DNA of 48,493 nt from Rhodospirillaceae bacterium bin65 (lineage in GTDB: Bacteria > Pseudomonadota > Alphaproteobacteria > Bin65): the NCBI GenBank assembly GCA_002238725.1, contig MPMX01000032.1, forward strand, positions 1 to 48,493, in the 5' to 3' direction. The notes under the pieces were generated by a model, which was given only the letters and a program-made list of their open reading frames with translations, was not told the origin of the DNA and did not search any database. A program made the position numbers and the translations under genes. How positions within the stretch are numbered: position 1 is the stretch's first letter; each line of letters opens with the position of its first letter. Shown one piece after another: positions 26,759-33,311 of the stretch.

Positions 26759-27514
26759 TCAAAACACGTTGACCGGCGCCTGGGGGACGCTGCGCCAGAA
26801 TTCGGGATCGTGGCCGAAAAAGATCCGGGCGCCGTTGCGGCGCAGCTTGCGAAGCAGGAGCAGCGAATTGACCATCTTCGCGCGGTCATAGACCAGCGAC
26901 GGCAGATGCATGTTCTCCAGGGTTTGGCAGAAGTAGCAGGCGTCGGCGGCGAGGACGATTTCGCCTCCGGGCAGTTTGAGCTTCAGGGACTGGTGGCCTG
27001 GGGTGTGGCCAAATGTCGGGATCGTCACGACCGTCCCGTCGCCGAACAGGTCGAATTCGCCGTCGACCCGTTTCACGATATGGCCGTGGTCGTAATTGAT
27101 CGGGTTATAGAAGTTGGCGTGCACCAGTTCCGGGATCCGGCCCGCCTCCCACTCGGTCTCCTGGACAACGACGCGGGCGTTGGGAACGAAACCGTTGCCG
27201 CCGGTATGGTCGAAATGGAGGTGGGAATTGACGATGTAGCGCACGCGGCCGGGATCGACGTCCAGCCTTTCGAGGCGCGATACGATATCGTCGCCCGGTC
27301 GGGAACGCACATCGAAGGCGTCGGCAAGCGGACCGACCAGGGTATGCGGGTCGTGAATGCTGCGCGGATGCAGGCCGGTATCGAACAGGACGAGGCCCTT
27401 GGGATGGTCGATCAGGTAGGTCGGGATCGGGAAGGTGATCCGACCCTCGCCGCCGGCGAGCATCTCGTTGAGGTCGCAGCTTAGCCAGCCGCAGGTCATG
27501 GCGTATAGCGCCAT
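26759..27514 (-). CDS. Metallo-beta-lactamase-fold hydrolase, N-acyl homoserine lactonase-like
   Basis: 251 residues from ATG at 27514; the frame is open to 27619, and neither start has a good ribosome site. The metal motif SHLHFDHTGGN (HxHxDH) is followed by TFGHTPGHQSLKL, DACYF and the terminal GHDPEFW with the last histidine. The AHL-lactonase family (AiiA/AttM-like) opens homoserine or other lactone rings. It is the most distal gene of the ten-gene operon starting at 39148, which suggests a lactone hydrolysis step for the imported compound rather than quorum quenching; this is inference. Confidence 0.8.
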   Translation of the reverse strand: MALYAMTCGWLSCDLNEMLAGGEGRITFPIPTYLIDHPKGLVLFDTGLHPRSIHDPHTLVGPLADAFDVRSRPGDDIVSRLERLDVDPGRVRYIVNSHLHFDHTGGNGFVPNARVVVQETEWEAGRIPELVHANFYNPINYDHGHIVKRVDGEFDLFGDGTVVTIPTFGHTPGHQSLKLKLPGGEIVLAADACYFCQTLENMHLPSLVYDRAKMVNSLLLLRKLRRNGARIFFGHDPEFWRSVPQAPVNVF

Positions 27515-27679
27515 GCCGTCGCCGCGCAGGCGCCGCTGCGACGGCCGGCGGCCGCCCTTCTTCAAGCCGTCCCACCAGGCCTGGTTGGCGTTCAGTGCTC
27601 TCGCTTGCGGCCCTTGCATGCCCGGCGGTTCAGTATCCTGCGCCGCGGGCCGGGCGGATCGGAATGCTCCGGGATGCGG

Positions 27680-28531
27680 TCAACTCGTCCGCTCCTTGAC
27701 GATGCGCAGGGCCTCGCGCAGGTAGACGCGGAAGACCTCGTGGTTCTCGCTCATCGGGAAGTGGCCGATATCCTCCATCTCGATATAAACGCCGCCGCGA
27801 ATTTGACGGGCGGTGTTCTCGGTCGCCTCCGGCGGCGTGAGGTAATCGTAAATCCCCGTCATCATCACTACCGGGCAGCGGCGCGCGTCGATATTCTGCA
27901 GTTCCTCGCGCAGGTCGTGGTCGACCGAATAGAAATACAGATCGCCTTTGAAGGCCTCGGAACCCTGGCTGTAGTAGTGCCAGGTCAGCCAGCGGTCCAT
28001 TTCCGGCGATTGCGGCGCCATCAGGTCCCAAACGCCGCTGGCGCAGACCTGCGCCGCGTTGGCGTGGGGATGGCGCCACCAGTCCAGGAAGAAGCCCGGC
28101 GCATGGTCGGCGGCCTCGACCGGGATGACGGCCTTGAAGCGGTCCGGGCGACGCAGCGCCAGTTGAAGCGCGACGTTGCCGCCGAAGGACGAGCCCATGA
28201 AGATCGGGTCTTTCAGCTCCAGCGCGTCGCACAGCTTGACGATGAAGTTCACATAGTGCTCGGCGGTGAGCCGGTATTCCTCCTTCCACCACTCCTTGTT
28301 GTGCGGCGGATCGGACTTGCCGTGGCGCGGCAGGTCGTAGGCGATGATGTTGTAGTCGCGGGTGAACTCCTCGTCCTCCAGCAGGCCGCGCCACTGGTGA
28401 TTGTGCGCGCCGGCTGTGTGCTGGCAGATCAGCGGCTGGCCGGTGCCGTTGTGGAGATAGAACACCTTGTATTCGTTGCCGTCGACTTCGATCGTCACAT
28501 AGCGGCCTGTCACTGGAGAATGGCGAGCCAT
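27680..28531 (-). CDS. Alpha/beta-fold hydrolase
   Basis: 283 residues. The nucleophile elbow GSSFGGNVAL gives the catalytic serine, an HTAGAHNHQWRGLL segment lies near the oxyanion region, DLPRHGKSD is family-typical, TGIYDYLTPPEA holds the likely acid, and the C-terminal EDIGHFPMSENHE holds the catalytic histidine. An esterase, lactonase or C-C hydrolase role is possible. It is 50 bases downstream of the SCP2-like gene and is part of the rhodopsin/importer operon. Confidence 0.85.
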   Translation of the reverse strand: MARHSPVTGRYVTIEVDGNEYKVFYLHNGTGQPLICQHTAGAHNHQWRGLLEDEEFTRDYNIIAYDLPRHGKSDPPHNKEWWKEEYRLTAEHYVNFIVKLCDALELKDPIFMGSSFGGNVALQLALRRPDRFKAVIPVEAADHAPGFFLDWWRHPHANAAQVCASGVWDLMAPQSPEMDRWLTWHYYSQGSEAFKGDLYFYSVDHDLREELQNIDARRCPVVMMTGIYDYLTPPEATENTARQIRGGVYIEMEDIGHFPMSENHEVFRVYLREALRIVKERTS

Positions 28532-28581
28532 CGTCTACTCCCTGTGAATTTGATTTGTCCGGTCCCGGTTTGCGCAGCCGC

Positions 28582-28971
28582 TCAAACCGGCACGCCGCAC
28601 TTGCGCAGCAGCTCGAACTGAACGGTGAAATTCCTTAGGTTCTGCATCAGCACCAGAAGGTTGCCCTCCAGCTTCAGGTCCTCGCAGAAACTGGCGGCCC
28701 AGATGCCGTGGAACATCGGCTTCGGCACCGGTTTCGCGAATTCGCGCCAGGTCTGGGCGCTGGCGCGCAAGGCGAAATCGTAGGGATCGAGCGGCGCCGG
28801 ATCGGTGTTGATGTTCTTCACCTTGCCGTCGTGCATCTCGACGATAACCTTGCGGTCCGTCATGTCGTACAGGAACGAGCAGGTATAGTACTTGCCCATG
28901 CATTGGATGGTTTCGTCGTTGTCCGTCAGGTTCTTGAACTTCGACGCCCAGGTCTTCACGTCCACGGCCAT
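28582..28971 (-). CDS. SCP2-like small lipid-binding-fold protein
   Basis: 129 residues without signal or membrane span. The layout (DRKVIVEMHDGKVKNINTD strands, then WREFAKPVPKPMFHGIWAA and a final LEGNLLVLMQNLRNFTVQFELLR helix) resembles the SCP-2 sterol-carrier fold. The match is by pattern only. In the operon it lies between the flotillin-like and hydrolase genes, with 66 and 50 bases of spacing. Binding of a hydrophobic ligand would be the family expectation. Confidence 0.6.
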   Translation of the reverse strand: MAVDVKTWASKFKNLTDNDETIQCMGKYYTCSFLYDMTDRKVIVEMHDGKVKNINTDPAPLDPYDFALRASAQTWREFAKPVPKPMFHGIWAASFCEDLKLEGNLLVLMQNLRNFTVQFELLRKCGVPV

Positions 28972-29037
28972 GTCTGCGTCCTCATCGGGTGTTCACAAGG
29001 GGGGTCTCCGGAGCCGGCGGATCCGCCGCCATCGCTG

Positions 29038-31074
29038 CTAGCTCTTCTCCGTTTCGGCGTTTCCTTCCGCCTCGCGCTCCTCGCGCAGAAGGTTGCCGAT
29101 ATGGGTAATCTCGTTCGGCGACATACCGATCTCCTTGAGCAGGGTATCGACGAAAGGCGCCTGGGCCCGGTAGCGCAAAGCGGCGCCGACGATATTGTCC
29201 GCCAGGGTGCCGCCGGTGCGCGGTCCCGAAGCGTTCGGCCCGCCGCCTTCGGGATCGCTTGAGGAATCGTCCGCGCCGCCCGCCCCGACGGCCGTCGGGG
29301 CGAGGCCGCTCAGGCCCGGCAATCCATCGACCTGGAGAATCTTGATGTCGCCGATATTGTCCATCGGCTTGACCGATTCGCGGATGATTCCTTCCAGGTG
29401 CTCGACCAGCTTCATGCGCAGGGTGCTCTGGCGGTTCTCGTCGCTGCGCATGTTCTCCGCCTCGTTGAGGGCACGTTTGCCGGCGGCATCGATCTCATAG
29501 CGCAACTGGGCCGCCAGGCTGGAGAACCTGTCCGCTTCCATCCGGTCTTCCGCAGCCGTCTTCTCGGCTGCCGCGATCGTGGTCAGCAGGATGGCCTCGC
29601 GCTCGGCCTGCAGGGCGGCCAGGATGGTCTCGACCCTCTTCTTGCGCTCGGCAATTTCCGTCTCCTTGACTGAAGCGACCTTCTCGGCCGCGGCGGTCTC
29701 CCGGGCGCGCGCTTCCTCTACGGCGGCCAGGGTTTCCAGCTCCTGCGTCTGCTTTTCGGCGACGGCGATGGAGCGGTCTTTCTCCTCGATGGCGAGAATC
29801 CGGCGGCGCTGAACCTCCAGGCGCTCGGTTTCCTGGGCGTGGGCGATCCGCTCGGCGTCCAAGGTCTTCTCCCGGTCGATCCGTGTCTTCTCGACCTCCT
29901 CGTGCGCCCGGATCTCGGCTTCCTCTGCCTCGCGCCGGCGTTCGGCCTCCTCGCGGGCGATCTCCGCCGCCCGCTCGGCGCGGCGCACGGCGACGTCGCG
30001 CTGCTGTTCGAGGCGCAGATACTCGGTCTCGCGCTCGATCCGGAGGTTCTCCTCCTCAGCCTGCAGGTTCTTCTCCCAGATCTGGATCGCGGTGTCTTTC
30101 TCGACGTCGTTGCGGTGCTTGCGCCGCGCCTCGATCTCTTCGGTCAGGCGGGTCTCGCGCAGGGAAAGCTCGGCCTCGATCGCCTTCTGCTGGGCAATCC
30201 GCGCCTTTTCCACCTCCTCGCGAGCGCGAATTTCCGCTTCCTCGGCCGCGCGTTCGTACTCGGCGCGCTCCTTTGCGATCTCCGCACGCTGATGCGCCTT
30301 GCGGACCGAGACTTCCTGCTCCTGCTCCAGGCGGGCATAGTGGCTGTCTTTGTCGATCTCCAGCGTCAGCTTTTCCGCGTCGAGGTTTTTGTTGCGAATC
30401 TGGATTGCAGTGTCCTGCTCGATGTCGTTGCGCTTCTTCCGGCGCGCCTCGATCTGCTCGGTCAACCGGGTCAGGCCTTCGGCATCGAAGGCGTTCTGCG
30501 GGTTGAACAGGCCGATATCGGCCTGGTCGAAACCGGTCAGCGAAACCGCTTCGAGCTCAAGTCCGTTCTGGATCAGCGCGTCCTCGACAAGCTCTTTCAC
30601 GTTGCGCACATAGGCGCCGCGCTGCTCCTGCATCTCGTCCATCGTCATCTGGGCGGCGACGATGCTCAGCGCATCGACGAAACGGCCTTGCACGAGATCC
30701 TTCAGCCGCTCCGAGTCCATCGTGCGCTCGCCGAGCGATTGCGCGGCGAGCGCCACCGACTCCCTGTCAGGACGGACACGCAGGTAGAATTCGGCGACGA
30801 CCTCGACGCGCATGCGGTCCTTGGTGATCAGGGCGCCGGCGCCGCCGCGCTTGACCTCCAGGCGCAGCGTGCGCATGCCGACCGGCGTAATGGTGTGGAC
30901 GATCGGCAGCACCAGCGCGCCGCCCGTTAGTACCACCTTCTCGCCGCCGATGCCGGTCCGCACGAAGGACATGTCCTTCGACGACCGCTGGTACAGCCAG
31001 TAGAGAAGGTAGACGATGACCGCGATGGTGATCCCCGCCAGGAGGATCGCGGTGATGATGTCTACTCCGCTCAC
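29038..31074 (-). CDS. Flotillin-like SPFH protein with a duplicated coiled-coil
   Basis: 678 residues from GTG at 31074 (GGGAGA upstream). One N-terminal membrane anchor (about 6-27) and an SPFH/band-7 domain (about 35-190, with FVRTGIGGEKVVLTGGALVLP) are followed by a long charged coiled-coil of flotillin/YqiK type. The coiled-coil contains a tandem duplication: residues 202-307 and 308-413 align end to end, starting TRLTEQIEARRKKRND and TRLTEEIEARRKHRND. After it come GDIKILQVDGLPG (about 575-587) and a Gly/Ser/Asp-rich linker before a short helical C-terminus. Flotillins oligomerise and organise membrane microdomains. It lies directly behind the rhodopsin gene (72 bases), the gene pairing known for flotillin-associated rhodopsins. 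Confidence 0.9.
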   Translation of the reverse strand: MSGVDIITAILLAGITIAVIVYLLYWLYQRSSKDMSFVRTGIGGEKVVLTGGALVLPIVHTITPVGMRTLRLEVKRGGAGALITKDRMRVEVVAEFYLRVRPDRESVALAAQSLGERTMDSERLKDLVQGRFVDALSIVAAQMTMDEMQEQRGAYVRNVKELVEDALIQNGLELEAVSLTGFDQADIGLFNPQNAFDAEGLTRLTEQIEARRKKRNDIEQDTAIQIRNKNLDAEKLTLEIDKDSHYARLEQEQEVSVRKAHQRAEIAKERAEYERAAEEAEIRAREEVEKARIAQQKAIEAELSLRETRLTEEIEARRKHRNDVEKDTAIQIWEKNLQAEEENLRIERETEYLRLEQQRDVAVRRAERAAEIAREEAERRREAEEAEIRAHEEVEKTRIDREKTLDAERIAHAQETERLEVQRRRILAIEEKDRSIAVAEKQTQELETLAAVEEARARETAAAEKVASVKETEIAERKKRVETILAALQAEREAILLTTIAAAEKTAAEDRMEADRFSSLAAQLRYEIDAAGKRALNEAENMRSDENRQSTLRMKLVEHLEGIIRESVKPMDNIGDIKILQVDGLPGLSGLAPTAVGAGGADDSSSDPEGGGPNASGPRTGGTLADNIVGAALRYRAQAPFVDTLLKEIGMSPNEITHIGNLLREEREAEGNAETEKS
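29836..30471 (-). repeat. 318-bp tandem duplication inside the flotillin-like gene
   Basis: Codons 202-307 and 308-413 form two in-frame repeats of 106 residues. Both share TR-LTE-IEARRK-RND-E-DTAIQI and EEAEIRA-EEVEK. The protein copies are diverged (roughly half to two thirds identical by eye), so the duplication is old and maintained. Confidence 0.8.
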
Positions 31075-31146
31075 GGCTCAAGTCTCCCTGTTTCCGCCGG
31101 ACGCATCGAGCGTCCGGATTTGATGGAGGCGCCCGTTTTCATCGCG

Positions 31147-31836
31147 TCAGCCCGTATCCTTCACCGCGGCCCGGTAAACCACCAGGCCGAAAGCGATCTT
31201 GTTCAGAAAATCGGCGAGGTTGTAGATCACGTTGATGCTCTTCGGATCCACGCCGCCGCCAAGGAATTCCATGAAATAACCGAGCGGATAGATCGCCCAG
31301 CCGATCGTGGCGATCAATCGCAGCGCATTGAAGGACCCCTGCACGACCGCGTTGCCGCTGGCCGAATTGATCTTGCTGGCCTCGCCCAGATAGACCTCGC
31401 CCAGGATGTAGAGCCCGCCGGCCGCCGAAATCAGGAAACCCAGGGTCGGACTCATATAGCCGGCCGCGCCGAGATAGGCGGAGCCGATCATCACTACCGA
31501 CGCGACCAGCAGGCGCCAGAACACGCCCGCCGAGACCGCCGCAATGGCCGCCAGAATCAGGTAGAAGATCACCGTCTGCATCGGCACGGTCAGCTGCCAG
31601 TCGATGAACCGATACACCGTCGAAACCTTGCCGGTCGCGGTCCAGACGTCGCGCAGGTAGAAATACTGGAGGGCCGACACCAGCGTCACCGTACCCATGA
31701 TGGTAACCGGCGCCTTCCACCGGTCCGCAACCCGGCGGCGCTCGAACAGCAGGAAGACCGTCGCCGCCGCCATGGCGATGGAAATCAGCCAGAAGGTTGC
31801 GCCAACAACATCGGTTGGGTCTACGAACTTAGTCAT
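31147..31836 (-). CDS. Proteorhodopsin-family rhodopsin without the proton-donor carboxylate (flotillin-associated type)
   Basis: 229 residues, seven spans and no signal peptide. Helix C YRFIDWQLTVPMQTVIFYLI aligns without gaps to proteorhodopsin: R76, D79 (proton acceptor), T83 and Q87 (the blue-tuning position) are present, but I90 occupies the proton-donor Glu position. Q57 replaces the histidine that pairs with the acceptor in proteorhodopsin. Helix G YNLADFLNKIAFGL keeps D209 and retinal lysine K213, and GWAIYPLGYF keeps the helix F pocket. It should bind retinal; slow or no pumping, or a sensory role, is expected without a donor. It lies between permease B and the flotillin gene. No carotenoid or retinal biosynthesis gene is in the window. 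Confidence 0.93.
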   Translation of the reverse strand: MTKFVDPTDVVGATFWLISIAMAAATVFLLFERRRVADRWKAPVTIMGTVTLVSALQYFYLRDVWTATGKVSTVYRFIDWQLTVPMQTVIFYLILAAIAAVSAGVFWRLLVASVVMIGSAYLGAAGYMSPTLGFLISAAGGLYILGEVYLGEASKINSASGNAVVQGSFNALRLIATIGWAIYPLGYFMEFLGGGVDPKSINVIYNLADFLNKIAFGLVVYRAAVKDTG

Positions 31837-31886
31837 TCGCCTGCCCTTCGCCCCAGCCCGATCGATAACCCTTACTCATTTTCGCC

Positions 31887-33311
31887 TCAGATCTGGTTCC
31901 GGATATGCGGCGATCTGGCATAGAGCGCCACAAGCGGGATGATCAGCAGGCCGAACACGAACTGCTGCCCCTCGTAGTTCAGGCCGATCCCGACGAGGAA
32001 CGACGTCAGGACCTGCAAAACCAGCACGCCGATCACCGTGAAACCGTAGCCGCCCCAGCCGCCGAGCAATGACGTGCCGCCGATCACCACGGCCGCCAGC
32101 GTCGTGAACAGGTAGGGATTGCCGACGCCGATAAAGCCGCTGCCGCTCCAGCCGAGAAGCAACGAGCCGGTCATGGCGGCGATGAAGCCGCTGATCGTGT
32201 ACACGCCGACCCAGTATTTTCGCTCGGAGATCGAAAGGCGCCTGGCCGCCGTTCGGCTGCCGCCGAGGGCATAGAGGTTGCGCCCGTACACCGTGTTGCG
32301 CATCGCGATGATCAGCAGCACTGCGACGACGATCCAGATCAGGATCACCGGCGGAACCTTCAGGCCGAAGGTTTCGCCGTTCATCGCCGCGATATTGGTC
32401 AGCCATCCCGGCACGGCGCCGTGCACGTTGCCGGCGTAGCGAGTGCCGATGCTGGTGACGATCTGGGTGCCGCCCGCGACCGCGAAGCCGACGCCGAGCG
32501 AAACGATCAGCGCCTGTCCCTGCAGGCGGAAGCTGAGGAAGCCGGTAACCGCGCCGATACAGGCGCCGAGCCCCAGGATGATCAGGACGGCCAGCCAGTT
32601 GGGCAGGCCCTCGATTCCGAAGAGATAGGCGAGCGCGATGTTGGCCGATCCGATAATGAACGGGATCGACAGGTCGAGTCCGCCGAGCAGAACGACCAGG
32701 GTCTGGCCCAGGCAGGCCAGGCCGAGAAACGCCGCAAACACCAACATCGACTTGAAATTGATCGCCGAGAAGAACCCGTCGACGACCAGCGAGCCGACGA
32801 CGAACAGGCCGACCAGGACGGTCACGCCGATATACGCGCTCTTGTTGGTCGTCACATAGCGGTTCAGCGCGACGGCCAGCGCCAGCAGAATCACCAGTAT
32901 GATCGAGGCAAAGATGTTGCGCGCGGTGAAGAAGCCGTCGACCGTCGCTGTCAGGATCAGGAACAGGATAATCAGCAGGGCGACGCCGATGAGGATCGTG
33001 CGGATGCGGTAGATCAGGTTCCTGAGGAAGCCGCCGCTTTCATTGGCCTCTTCCTCCTGCGGATCCGGCTCCCGCACCGCGGCCTCCGGCGGTCGGGCGC
33101 TTTCGAGGCCGATCTCGTCCTGCTTGTAGACCCAGCGGATCGAGAAGTGATGCCAGCCCCACAGCACAAGCGCTACGGTCGCCGCGGTGAAGAAGATGAC
33201 GTGCTGCAGCGGCACTTCCTCGACCACGCCGAGGATCGTCCCCACGCCGGCGATCAGGACTGCGATAACGAATCCCAGCCACTTGTAGAATAGATGCGCC
33301 GACCGGGTCAT
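31887..33311 (-). CDS. Sugar-type ABC importer permease B (RbsC family) with N-terminal extension
   Basis: 474 residues from ATG at 33311, overlapping the permease A stop (ATGA). From about residue 170 it is an RbsC-type permease (LVVLLGGLDLSIPFIIGSANIALA, TVYGRNLYALGGSRTAARRLSI, GGTSLLGGWGGYGFTVIGVLVL). The first ~170 residues are extra: two membrane spans, an acidic linker (REPDPQEEEANES) and about three more spans. Family members normally have 320-350 residues. It probably pairs with permease A as a heterodimer for the importer. The rhodopsin gene follows 50 bases later. Confidence 0.88.
   Translation of the reverse strand: MTRSAHLFYKWLGFVIAVLIAGVGTILGVVEEVPLQHVIFFTAATVALVLWGWHHFSIRWVYKQDEIGLESARPPEAAVREPDPQEEEANESGGFLRNLIYRIRTILIGVALLIILFLILTATVDGFFTARNIFASIILVILLALAVALNRYVTTNKSAYIGVTVLVGLFVVGSLVVDGFFSAINFKSMLVFAAFLGLACLGQTLVVLLGGLDLSIPFIIGSANIALAYLFGIEGLPNWLAVLIILGLGACIGAVTGFLSFRLQGQALIVSLGVGFAVAGGTQIVTSIGTRYAGNVHGAVPGWLTNIAAMNGETFGLKVPPVILIWIVVAVLLIIAMRNTVYGRNLYALGGSRTAARRLSISERKYWVGVYTISGFIAAMTGSLLLGWSGSGFIGVGNPYLFTTLAAVVIGGTSLLGGWGGYGFTVIGVLVLQVLTSFLVGIGLNYEGQQFVFGLLIIPLVALYARSPHIRNQI

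Noticed and set aside
26759..27514. Quorum-quenching lactonase as a firm call
   Set aside because: Fold and metal motif fit AHL lactonases, but no quorum-sensing genes are nearby and the operon context suggests catabolism.
31147..31836. Sodium-pump or chloride-pump rhodopsin
   Set aside because: Helix C lacks the NDQ and NTQ/TSA-type motifs; the acceptor position is Asp and the donor position is Ile.
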